Part shown: positions 31,860-42,974 of the stretch, in pieces
Numbering within the stretch: the stretch's first letter is position 1
Layout: every line of letters begins with the position of its first letter
Assembly: GCA_002104905.1 (NCBI GenBank)
Contig: MCFE01000459.1
Span: 1-64,000, forward strand
Origin: Basidiobolus meristosporus CBS 931.73
Taxonomy: Eukaryota; Basidiobolomycota; Basidiobolomycetes; Basidiobolales; Basidiobolaceae
Direction of reading: 5' to 3'
DNA: 64,000 bases
Notes under the pieces: model-generated
Seen by the model: only the letters and a program-made list of their open reading frames with translations
Databases searched by the model: none
What the model was told of the DNA's origin: nothing
Program-made: the position numbers and the translations under genes

Positions 31860-34800
31860 AAACAAGCAGACAAAAAACAGAAACTGGAGCAGTCCAACCA
31901 TATAACTACTGATGAACAGTTATTTGTAACTGTACAAGAGTATGCAAGTAACCAAAGTAATGAATGGTATATTGACTCTGGAGCATCACAGCATATTTGT
32001 GCTATAAAGGATTGGTTCAGCAACTTAAAGACTATTCCCGTAAAAAAGGTTCACCTGGGAGATAACTCTGCATTGGAAGCTACCGCCAGTGGGTCTATAC
32101 AACTAAATATGAGTGATAACTCAGGGGCAACAACAGCAAAACTGACTGACATACTCTATGTACCTGGAATAGCTAAGAACCTACTCTCAGTCAGTAAAGC
32201 AACTACTCAGGGACTGAAATTTGATTTTACTATGCTGAGCTGCTCAATATTGAGTGAAAATGGACAAAAATTAGCTTTGGGAATCAGAGATCACAATATA
32301 TACAAGTTACAACGCAAGATCATTGTACCTGAGTATTTTAACATTGCTGAAACTGATGAAACCAACTGGGAGATGTGGCATAGGAGGCTTGGACACATAG
32401 GGGAACAGAAAATGAGCCAATTGGTGAAAAATCAGCTTGTTTTGGGCCTAAAGTACTCAATTCCAATCAAATTGAATGTTTGTAAGGGATGTTCATATGG
32501 CAAACAAGCTAGGCAACATTTCAAGAGCTCAGAAGGCATCAATATCACCGGAATATTGGCTATTGTACACTCAGACATATGTGGCCCCATGAGAACACTG
32601 TCCTTTGGAGCCAAGAGATACTTTATGACATTTATTGATGACAAGACAAGATATACATGGGTGTACTTCCTCAAAACAAAGGATGAAGCTTTAAAGAGGT
32701 TTAAGCACTTCAAGAACATGGCAGAAACACAAACTGGATGTAAATTGAAGGTACTACAAAGTGACAATGGAGGAGAATACTGCTCAAAGGAGTTTGCAAA
32801 ATACTGCTTGTCTACTGGTATACTTCAACAGACCACAGTTCCTCATACTCCACAGCAAAACAGAGTAGCAGAACGTGCAAATGTTACAAGTCTTGGTATA
32901 AGAGTTGTAGAGGAATAGGGAGTTTAGCTAGTATTGTATTCACTAAAACTTGAACTGATTTTTATTGAGGTTCCAGCAGCTCCTTATATACATTTTGCCA
33001 GATCAATTGCTGACTAATTGTATTTCTAATGTAGGTTGTGGTTGATGACTCATTTGATTGCATCATCATCACCCAATAAGATCCTACTTAATATATCTAT
33101 TTCTGTCTGATAAGGATCTGCTGATTCATTTGCTGACTAATGCTACTGATTTCATAGATAATACTGATATACTGATAACCTAAACATATACTAATTGATT
33201 TGACTAAAAACTGATCTAACTTAAACATTCAAGCGGCAGATCATAACACAAATAGAACAAAAGTAGAGATGGGAAGATCTATGCTACATGATCAGGGAAT
33301 GGACTACAAGTTTTGGGCTGAATCTGTTGCTACTGCTGTATACATCAAGAATAGATGCCCAACAACAGCACTACGTGATTCTACACCCTTTGAAGCATAT
33401 ATAGGCAAAAAACCCGATCTCCAGCATCTCAGGATCTTTGGCAGTGATATTTTTTATCACATCCCTGACAAAAGACGCTCAAAGTTGGAACCAAAGAGTA
33501 GAAAGGGATCTTTCTTGGGTACTGTAAAGATACTAAAGGGAATAGAGTGTATGATGGCAAAATTCAGAAGCTGATCAAGAGCAGGGACATTGTATTTGAG
33601 GAGAATTCAGATCAGAAAGCCACAGAAATCATTGGCCAGCTGCCTGATGATGAAATCAACACAAATGAAGAAGATACGTACCAAATCCAGCCAGAGATGG
33701 ATGATACTTCTACCAGTTCCAGATCAGAACAGATTATCCCAGTTAGGAGATCTACCAGAATAAGAAATGCCCCTGGATCCTGGTGGCAGACATCCAATGA
33801 TCATGAAGAAGCTTATCTTGCCTTATATGCCAAACCTCAGAATCTGGAACAGGCAATGCAAGGTCCAGATGCTACTAAGTGGCAACAAGCCATGCAGGAG
33901 GAGTACCAATCACTGATCAAGGCAAAAACGTGGGAACTGGTAAACTTACCAAATGTGAGAAAGCCAATAGGATGTAGATGGGTCTACAAGATCAAGATAA
34001 CCTCTAATGGTGCCGTTGATAAGTACAAGACTAGATTGGTAGCTAAAGGCTATTCCCAGATCCAGGGACTAGACTTTAAGGAAACATTTGCTTTGGTTGC
34101 CAAGTTTAACTCTATTAGGACAGTTGTAGCCCTGGCAGCTGTACACAGTCTAGATCTACACCAAATGGACGTCAAAACAGCCTTTCTAAATGGGGATTTG
34201 CAAGAAAGTATATATATGGAGCAACCAGAATGTTTTACTGATCCAAAAGGCCCACATAGGGTGTGCAAACTTAGAAAATTGTTGTATGGGCTTAAGCAGG
34301 CACCCAGAACATGGTATAACAAGATTGATACATATCTAGAGGAAATTGGGTTCTCTTGTAGCACTGCAGATCACAGTATATATGTGAAACAGCTCAAAAA
34401 GGGTGTGATCATCGTAGTTCTTTATGTGGACAACCTAATTATAGCTTCAAGTGATCAAGAGGCACTTAAACAGACAAAATCATATCTCTTCAGCAAGCTT
34501 GAGATGAAAGATCTTGGAAAATTGAGCTATTTTCTTGGATATGAGGTCAAATTTGACATACCTATGCAGAAAATTGTGCTGAATCAGTCTTAGTACATCA
34601 GGGACATTCTTAGACGCTTCAAAATGGAAAATTGCAAACCTGCAGAAACCCCTATGGACAATAACCTGAAATTAAGCAAATCTCAGCCAGTTATAGATGA
34701 AAATGGCTCAAATATGGACCAAAACTTTCCCTATCAATCAATGGTTGGAAGCCTAATGTACTTGATGGTGTCTACACGTCCAGATATTGCAGTAGCAGTT

Positions 34801-35400
34801 GGAATAGTCAGTCAATTCATGCAGAATTATGGATCAGATCAAATTGCAGCAGTTAAGCGGATTTTCCAATATCTACAAGGTACCATAAATATGGTACTGG
34901 AATACTCTGGAGCAGCTAATAGGCAAAAATTTGATGGTTATAGTGATTCAGATTGGGGTAGGGATCTGATTGACAGACGATCTACCACAGGCAATGTATT
35001 TCTTTATGCTGGTGCAGCTATTACTTGGAATTGCAAGAAACAACCAACTGTGGCACTATCTACAACTGAAGCCAAATATATGGCTGCATGTCAAGCAACT
35101 AAGGAGGCTATATGGCTACAAAAATTATTCAAAGACTTAGGTTTTAATTAAGGTGAACCAACATGTATTTACAAGGATAATCAATGTTGTATTTCATTAG
35201 CTAGAAATCCTACTAATCATGCCAGAACTAAGCACATTGATATACAGCATCACTTTGTGAGGGAAGCTGTAGAAAGTAACTTAGTGGCACTGGTTTACTG
35301 CCCAACTGAAAAATGGTGGCAGACATATTGACAAAACCACTAGCTAGGCCACAGTTTGAGATCCTTAGAGAGAAATTGTGAGTAAGAAATTATTTAGTTA
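31860..35400 (+). pseudogene. Copia-A copy 2 pol (protease, integrase, RT, RNase H)
   Basis: The protease has an intact DSG (WYIDSGASQHIC, near 31966). It is followed by GAG-pre-integrase (to CKGCSYGKQARQ) and the integrase core with HSDICGP, LQSDNGGEY and TPQQNRVAER. The integrase is cut by the solo LTR at 32882. After it, a one-base deletion at 'FLG' near 33518 shifts the frame. Reverse transcriptase follows (33800-34590), with its catalytic box reading YVDN instead of YVDD (34423-34434), then a TAG near 34591. RNase H has YSDSDWGRD, and a TAA near 35150 ends the frame early. The gene is inactive for several independent reasons. Confidence 0.88.
32882..33248 (-). repeat. Young solo gypsy LTR inside copia-A copy 2
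   Basis: 367 bp, the reverse complement of the gypsy-1 LTR with only about four differences (one single-base deletion). CAAA flanks both sides (32878-32881 and 33249-33252). It probably arose by LTR-LTR recombination after a full insertion in the integrase region. Confidence 0.92.
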
Positions 35401-35408
35401 AGGGGGAG

Positions 35409-35777
35409 TGTTGAAATATTGGACTGTTTGGTATCATTCAGCAGCTAAAAATTTACTTAACAATTCTAGGCTAGTCTTAGTCACTGTAGTACTCATTTAC
35501 TGCCTTAACTTTGCCACTTTCTCCAGATATATGATCTTATGATTATTCCCTTAGAGTCAGGATCAAATTAGCACTATTACCAAACATTATGTACTAACCC
35601 TGAAACTGTTACAGAATGCTCCTGAATATTGAGAAACCCTCCCTACTTAGTGTTGCAGATGTATTACTTCTACAAAGGTATAAATACTGAGCTTCTTTAT
35701 GAATAAACAACAGTTCAACTATTATCACTATTTCTTGATAAGTTCCTTATATCCAAATCACTTCTTAAATTGCAACA
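35409..35777 (+). repeat. 3' LTR of copia-A copy 2
   Basis: 369 bp, TGTTGAAATATTGG to AAATTGCAACA, followed by GAAGA. Eight single-base differences from 30723-31091 were seen by eye. Confidence 0.9.
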
Positions 35778-35782
35778 GAAGA

Positions 35783-37165
35783 CATGTACCAAATCCAGCC
35801 AGATATGAAAGATATTACTACCAGTTGCAGATCAGAACAGATTGTCCCAGTTAGGAGATCTACCAGAATAAAAAATGCCCATGGATCCTGGTGGCAGACA
35901 TACAATGATCATGAAGAAGCTTATCTTGCCTTATGTGCCCAACCTCAGAATCTGGAACAGGCAATGCAAAGTCCAGATGCTCCTATGGGGCAACAAGCTA
36001 TGCAGGAGGAGTACCAATCACTGATCAAGGCAAAAATGTGGGAATTGGTAAACTTACCAAATGTGAGAAAGCCAATAGGATGTAGATGGGTCTACAAGGT
36101 CAAGATAACCTCAAATGGTGCTGTTGATAAGTACAAGGCTAGATTAGTGGCTCAAGGCTATTCCCAGATCCAGGAATGACCTGGTTATAACTACATGTGA
36201 CCAAGAGGAACTTAAACAGACAAAATCATATCTCTTCAGCAAGCTTGAGATGAAAGATCTTGGAAAATTGAGCTATTTTCTTGCAATTGAGGTCAAATTT
36301 GACATACCTGTGCAGAATATTGTGCTGAATCAGTCTAAGCACATCAGGGACATTCTTAGATGCTTTAAAATGAAAAATTGCAAACCTGAAGCTACCCCTA
36401 TGGACAATAACCCAAAAATAAGTAAATCTCAGTCAGTTATAGATGAAACAGCTCAAATATGGACCAAAACTTTCCCTAGCAGTCAATGGTTGGTAGCCTA
36501 ATGTACTTGATGGTGTTTACACGTCCAGATATTGCAGTGGCAGTTGGAATAGGTAGTCAATACATGCGGAATTATTGATCAGATCAAATTGCAGCAGTTA
36601 AGCGGATTTTCTGATATCTACAAGGTACCAAGAATATGGTACTGGAATACTCTGGAGCAGATAATAGGCAAAAATTCAATGGCTTTAGTGATTCAGATTG
36701 GGGTAGGGATCTGATTGACAGATGCTCTACCACAGACTATGTATTTCTTTATGCTGGTGCAGCTATTACTTGGAATTGCAAGAAACAACCAACTGTGGCC
36801 CTATCTACAACTGAAGCAGAATATATGGCTGCATTTCAAGCAACTAAGGAGGCTATATGGCTACCAAAATTATGCAAAGACTTGGGTTTTAATTCAGATG
36901 AGCCAACATGCACATACAAGGATTATCAAAGTTGTATTTCATTAGCTAGAAATCCTACTAATCATGCCAGAACTACGCACATTGATATACAGCATCACTT
37001 TGTGAGGGAAGCTGTAGAAAATAACTTAGTAGAGTTAGTGTACTGCCCAAATAACAAAATGGTGGCAGATATATTGACAAAACCACTAGCTAGGCCACAA
37101 TTTGAGAATCTCAGGGAGGAATTAGGATTAGGAAATTATTTAGTTGAGGGGGATTGCTGCAATAT
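35783..37165 (+). pseudogene. Copia-A copy 1 pol, second part (RT start, RNase H)
   Basis: It resumes directly after the nested element with 'MYQIQPDMKD', through the RT N-terminus (KPIGCRWVYKVKITSNG). Near 36178 a deletion joins 'SQIQE' to the C-terminal part of RT, removing the YVDD box. RNase H is readable (36636-37165: SDSDWGRD, ALSTTEAEYMA, HIDIQHHFVRE, ADILTKPLA) with point stops upstream near 36578 and 36613. Confidence 0.8.
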
Positions 37166-37520
37166 TGGACTATTTGGTATCATTCTGCAGCTAAAAATTT
37201 ACTTAACAATTCTGGACTAGTCTTGCTCACTGTGGGACTAATTTACAGCTCTAACTTTGCCACTTTCTTCAGATCTATGATCTTATGATTATTCCCTTCT
37301 AGTCAGGATCAAATTAGCCCTAATATTAACCATTATGTACTAACCCTGAAACAGTTACAGAAGCTCCTGAGTATTGAGAAACCCTCCTTACTTAGTGTTA
37401 CAGCTGTATTACTCCTACAAAGGTTAATAACTGAGTCTCTTTATCAACACACAACAGTTCAACTATTATCACTATTTCTTGACAAGTTCCTTATATCCAA
37501 AACACTTCTTAAATTGCAGC
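37156..37520 (+). repeat. 3' LTR of copia-A copy 1
   Basis: The sequence from TTGCTGCAATATTGG to AAATTGCAGCA aligns with 35409-35777. It is more diverged than the LTR pair of copy 2, which agrees with copy 1 being the older element. Confidence 0.8.
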
Positions 37521-37639
37521 AGCTTATCCTAACACATTGCCTGATGGCAATAGATATGTTTAATCACCATGAGACCACAAGCTAATAAATATATGAATTC
37601 AACCTACCCTTTGAAAGAATGTTTGGTTTTATGAGTCAA
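37521..37639. other. Unassigned AT-rich spacer
   Basis: About 120 bp with no recognised match or frame, between a copia-A LTR and tnp2-element sequence. Confidence 0.35.
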
Positions 37640-37954
37640 TTCTAGCAAGATTGGCCATCAAGATTCTGCAATGATACTATCATAATGCTGGTTGATTAGA
37701 GTTCTTGACCCTCAACAGGATCTTATGATAGGATTGTGACATTGTGTGCTGGTTTGAGATCAATAAAATTAAAAGCTTGAAAGTATTCAAACAGTGTTTT
37801 GGCAAGAAATGTGTTATATTTTTACAGTTTTAATGTATTCTACATTGATTTGAGCAGACCCATCAAGTTTACATGGCAAGAAACTTGACAGCATTCTGAT
37901 AGCATCATTGCAAACCTCTGCTAGCATTATAACAGGAGCATTATGGTAATTTTT
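37640..37954. mobile_element. tnp2-element terminal-region fragment
   Basis: It matches 50450-50770, the region just outside the minus-strand tnp2 gene of the element at 50430-56165. Shared words include TGGCAAGAAACTTGACAG (with small changes) and GACCCTC. It is non-coding. Confidence 0.5.
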
Positions 37955-38251
37955 TTAATCATACCTATGTTGCTCAGAATAGTGCTTTCCTTGCTTTATT
38001 TACTCTGCATAATGCTCCACACTCATTTCTCTCAGTGGATGTCTTCATGTATCAATATAATGTGCATTAATAAGTATCTTAACTATTCTCCCATTTTGCT
38101 GTTTTCTCCTACTTATGACTTTCCTCTGCATTTACCAACCAATATGCCAAATCTCTTCAGATGTCCAAATGTATGCTTTACCATCACTCTGAAATGATTA
38201 AATATTGCATTGTAGAGCTTCTGCTTACTGCTAAGCACACCATTCCTAGTA
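37955..38251 (-). pseudogene. Harbinger transposase 3' fragment
   Basis: On the minus strand it matches the last 90 codons or so of the transposase at 11842-12768 plus its 3' flank. It includes the block around the catalytic Glu near 38170-38205 and ends in the 'GVLSS' block at 38251, with stops. It is a short scrap between two tnp2 fragments. Confidence 0.7.
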
Positions 38252-38528
38252 GTGGCAGAGATCTATATGTTCAGCTTTATTTTTGTAGTGTAGCTGCCTA
38301 AATCCCATCACAAACTCCTTGTACAAAAGCTGTAGAGGTGTTAAGTTGGCATTAGTGATCTGCTTCTAGATCAATATTCATTCAATGTCCACATATAACT
38401 CACAATGCTTTGATTTTTAGTGTTTAGGTTATAATAATGTGTGTGAGTTATGAAGTAAGTCCCCTGGAGCTCACATATTTGACAGCAATGCTGCCCATTG
38501 TGCCCAGAGAAGCCTGCTATCTTAATGA
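38252..38528 (-). mobile_element. tnp2-element fragment next to gypsy-2
   Basis: It matches 51648-52340 with an internal gap, and also overlaps in content with 42990-43640. It ends where the gypsy-2 LTR begins. Confidence 0.6.
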
Positions 38529-38894
38529 TGTTATGATCTGCTGCTTGAATGTTTAAGTTAGATCAGTTTTTAGTCATATCAATTAGTATATGTTTAGGTT
38601 ATCAGTATATCAGTATTATCTATGAAATCAGTAGCATTAGTCAGCAAATGAATCAGCAGATCCTTATCAGACAGAAATAGATATATTAAGTAGGATCTTA
38701 TTGGGTGATGATGATGCAATCAAATCAGTCATCAACCACAACCTACATTAGAAATACAATTAGTCAGCAATTGATCTGGCAAGATGTATATAAGGAGCTG
38801 CTGGAACCTCTATAAAAATCAGTTCAGGTTTTAGTGAATACAATACTAGCTAAACTCCCTTTTATCTACAACTCTTATACAAAGACTTGTAACA
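38529..38894 (+). repeat. 5' LTR of gypsy-2
   Basis: 366 bp, TGTTATGATC to TTGTAACA, aligning with the gypsy-1 LTR with roughly a dozen differences. Confidence 0.9.
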
Positions 38895-38952
38895 CTGGTA
38901 GCAGCAATAACCAGAAACCTCCCTCCTGAAGAAAGAAGAAACCACCCTCAAG

Positions 38953-41900
38953 AAGTCGGACAATCAAGAATGGAAGAATGCAATGCAGCAAATCCAGGCC
39001 TAACAGCAACAGTTACTCCAGATCCTCAGCCAACAGCAACAAGGAATGACTACCATGGCTCAGAACCAGCAAAGCCCTGTTAAGAGCAACCTTAGTGTAA
39101 AGGTCAACTGGTACCATGGCAGAGTCAATGAAAACCTGGGAACTTGGCTCTTTCAGATTGAAGAAGCTTTTAAAGCTAAAGGAATTGCTCCAGAAAGCAA
39201 GTTGCATTATGCAGCTTCTTACCTGGCAGATGCAGCTTTACAGTGGTACCACAACAAGATCAGGTCGGCCACTATGATGGGATGCACTACAATCTCTACC
39301 TGGGATGAGTGTGTGTCGGAAATTCAGGATGCTTTTGAACCTCCACACCAGCAGACACTACTAAGAAGGAAGTTAAAGACACTCAGACAGAAAGGAGTGG
39401 TGCAAGAATACATCTATGAGTACAGATGTCTACTTGGACAAATTGAAAGAATGGATCCCTTAGATCAAATTGAATACTTTATTGATGGGTTGAAAGAAAG
39501 AACTTGCAAGGAAGTGAATTACCAAAGACCTCAGACTATTGAAGAAGCCATCAAGATTGCTATTGACTATGACTCAGCTATGTTTGGAGTTGGGAAGCCT
39601 ACAGTGACTAATCAGAAAGGCTACAATCTTTATGAAAGAAGACAATCAGAAGCAGCACCAATGGAAATAGATGCTATGCAGAAGAATCCTACCTCAGAAG
39701 AATGTAAGAAGAAAGGACTTTGTTTCAATTGCCACCAGCAAGGACATATTGCAAAGTACTGCTCTCAGAGAAGAAATGGACACCAGCCAACAAGAACCTT
39801 CAACCATATTGAGTCCCATGAACAGAGTAATGTGGAAGACAAGCTTGAAGAAGACTTGGAACTCACCTTCTATATGACAGAAGAGTACTTGTCCCAAATG
39901 GCCTCAAACTCAGGGAAGTTATTGTACTTGAATGGAGTAATCAATGGAGTACCTGCCAAGATCATGATTGACTCAGAAGCATTGCAAGAGTACATGTTGG
40001 AGCAATTTGCCTTGAAAGCTGGAATCAACTTGGAACCTACCAAATCAACTTGAGTCTCCACAGCTGATGGGAACTCTCACATAATCAACCATATTACCCA
40101 GCCAGTAAGAATGAAGATCAAGGACTACAAAGAAGACCTACAGGCTTATATATTTGGGAACTGCAAGTTTGACCTTGAACTTGGAAAAACCTGGCTATTT
40201 TGTTGTAATCCATCAATCAACTGGAGAACCCATGCTACTGAGATCCAAAAAGACAACAAGACCTATGAGCTATTACCTGCCAGGCTGGACTTCAACTTGG
40301 TCAATTCCAGTATGTGTGAGACAAGTGAACTTAGCAAGACCCAGTTCTGTAGAGCACTTAGAAAAGGAACCCAGATGTTCCTCATGGCTGTATTACAGGT
40401 GGATTCTGCTACCCCAGCACCCCAGCAGGTCCAGACTCTCTTGAAGAAATATTTGGACGTGTTTCCAGATGAGCTTGTAAGCCTACCACCAGTCAGAGAC
40501 GTGGATCATGCCATTGACACAGGAGATAGCCCTCCAGTGAGCAAGACACCTTACAGAATGAGTCCAATGGAATTGGAGGAAATGAAGAGACAAATTGATC
40601 AGCTATTGGAGCAAGGATATATCAGGCCCAGCAAGTCACCCTGGGGAGCACCGGTGCTTTTTGTGAAAAAGAAGGATGGAACACTTAGGATGTGCATTGA
40701 CTACAGAGCCCTGAACTCAGTTACTGTCAAGAATAAGTACCCCATACCTTGGATTGATGAGCTTTTGGACCAACTTAATCAAGCCACTATTTTCAGCAAG
40801 ATTGACCTCATGTCAGGATACAACCCAATTAGGGTGAAGCCAGAAGACATCCCTAAGACAGCATTCAGGACCAGATATGAACATTGCAAGTACTTAGTCA
40901 TGAGTTTTGGCCTCACCAATGCCCCTGCAGCTTTCATGACCCTGATGCAGACTGTCTTCCAGGAGTACTTAGACAAGTTTGTCATAATCTACCTAGATGA
41001 TATACTGATATACTGCAAGACAGAAGAGGATCACTTGGTGCACATTGAAAAGGTCTTGAAGGAGCTAAGAGAGAACAAGCTTTATGGCAAGCTACCCAAG
41101 TGTGAATTCTTCAAGGAACACGTAGAATATCTGGGACACATAGTTACTAGCACAGGAGTAACTGTAGACCCCAAGAAGGTGGAAGTAATCAAGAATATGA
41201 AGCAGCCCCATAGCACATCAGAACTCAGATCATTCCTTGGAATGGTTTCCTATTATCAAAGATTTGCCAAGTCTTTTGCAAGTATTGCAGCCCCTTTAAC
41301 TGATATCCTCAAGGAAGACAATACCTACAAGTGGGACATAGCTTGTGAGACTGCCTTCCAGATGCTCAAGAATGAACTTGCTAAGCTGCCAAGCTTAAGA
41401 ATACCAGGCTTCAGAAAAGAGTTCACTCTGTGCACAGATGCTTCAGATTATGCAATTGGTGGAGTGCTGAGCCAAGAACACAAGGGAAAGGACTACCCTG
41501 TTGCCTTTGAATCCAAGAAACTGAACTCAGCAGAACAAAACTATCCAGTCCATGAGAAGGACATGCTTGCTATAATACACTGTTTGAAGACATGGAGATG
41601 CTATATTGAAGGAGTCAAATGCACTGTGAAGACTGATCATGCCTCCCTCAAGTATATATTTACTCAGAAGGTACTCTCTAGAAGAATGACAAGATGGAGT
41701 GAATACATTCAGCAATTTGACCTGAAGATTGTCTACTGTCCTGGAAAAAACAACACAGTTGCTGATGCCTTATCAAGATTAGATCAAGTTGCACAACTCA
41801 ACTTGGTGCATGAATCAGATTGGCCTAGCCTATTACCAAAGTACTTGGAGGACCAAGCCATTCCTAATGAGGTGGATGAAGATATCAAGAAGATAATCCG

Positions 41901-42972
41901 TGATGAAGCCAGCAAATTTGTTGTACAGGATGAAACACTCTACCAAATTGTTGATGGAAGCCCTATTGCCTATTGTCCTTATGTTGCTTGCCTGGATTTA
42001 ATACATAAGCTACACAATGGATATGGACATCTTGGGATTGAAGGAACCTATAGCCTTGTGAAAGCCAGAGCATGGTGGCCCAGAATGAAACAAGATATTG
42101 AGAAGCTAGTGAAAACATGCCCAAACTGCCAAATCAATCAAGGCCAGCCACAAAGAATTGCCAAACTCTTCCCTTTGGAGCCTGTAAGACCATTTGAGAG
42201 ATGGGGAATTGACTTTATTGGAGGACTACCAACTACCCGGAAATGCAACTGTTGGATCCTAGTAGCAATTGACCATGCCACTAAATGGCCATTTGCTAAA
42301 GCTGCACCAATAGCCAGTGAACAAGAAGTTGCAAGTTTCATTTACCATGAGATCCTGATGAAGTTTGGATGCCCTGTGGATATCTTATCTGATAGAGGAG
42401 CAAGCTTTATGGCAAAGACATTAGAGGCTTACCTGGAAATGCAGCAGATCAGACACTTGAAAACCTTGGCATATCACCCCAGAACTAATGGAGTCACTGA
42501 GCGGTTTAATGGATTATTTGGAAAAATGCTGACCAAGTATGAAAATGGAGTTGTCAGTAGATGGGATGAGTATGTAGACCAAGCACTCTTTGCATGCAGA
42601 GTCAGAGTACACAACACCACCCAGCAATCACCATTTTACCTAGTGTATGGATGTGAACCAAGGATTCCAGGAGATCTCACACAACCCAAGCTTACAGATG
42701 CCTTAGAAGATGAACTTAGTCAGCCAAGTAGACACCAGCAACCGGAACAAAGACATCAAGAGGCACAGACCAATGTATCTCAAAGTGCAGAAAAGATGAA
42801 GCAGAGATTTGATAAGACTATAGCACCAGAAGCATTGACAGTTGGGAACTTTGTATTGCTAAGAAACAACACTCAGAAAAAGTTTGAGCCACAATGGACA
42901 GGACCATTCAAGATCATCAGAGAATGTCCATTTGCAACTTACCAACTGGTGGACAAACAAGGCAATATCGGG
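38953..42972 (+). pseudogene. Gypsy-2 gag-pol, start lost, stops in gag and protease region
   Basis: It aligns with gypsy-1 throughout. The ATG is AAG (38953-38955), a TAA lies near 39001, and a TGA at about 40052 splits protease from reverse transcriptase. Open pieces are 39046-40053 and 40111-43011. The zinc knuckle ([14 protein letters not shown]) is intact. The protease motif reads DSEA instead of DSGA near 39970. Reverse transcriptase keeps YLDD, and RNase H keeps [10 protein letters not shown]. The integrase keeps all three acidic residues, including the Asp of LSDRGASF that is Asn in gypsy-1. It is not expected to make a working polyprotein, and its C-terminus is replaced by tnp2-element sequence. 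Confidence 0.9.
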
Positions 42973-42974
42973 GG

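Larger units (their letters stand above)
30723..35777 (+). mobile_element. Copia-A copy 2, near full length (5055 bp with insertion)
   Basis: LTRs of 369 bp lie at 30723-31091 and 35409-35777 with 8 differences that I counted (about 2%). TSD GAAGA is at 30718-30722 and 35778-35782. The PBS-like GGTTATGAGCC follows the 5' LTR and the polypurine tract AAGGGGGAG precedes the 3' LTR. The target is copia-A copy 1. A solo gypsy LTR (32882-33248) was inserted later. Confidence 0.92.
29040..37520 (+). mobile_element. Copia-A copy 1, 5'-truncated and split by copia-A copy 2
   Basis: It starts near the end of gag (about 29040-29090), so the 5' LTR and most of gag are missing. It runs to 30722, resumes at 35783 after the nested element, and ends with a 3' LTR at about 37156-37520. 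The nested element is flanked by GAAGA on both sides. Confidence 0.85.
38529..42972 (+). mobile_element. Ty3/gypsy element 2, missing its 3' end
   Basis: It has a 366-bp 5' LTR (38529-38894), a PBS TGGTAGCAGC and a nearly complete gag-pol region. The match to gypsy-1 stops at about 42972, within the last 80 codons or so of pol. No 3' LTR follows; tnp2 sequence begins instead. No TSD can be assigned. Confidence 0.9.

Noticed and set aside
32073-32918. Novel C-terminus of the copia-A integrase
   Set aside because: The last residues come from read-through into the inserted solo gypsy LTR, not from the copia gene.
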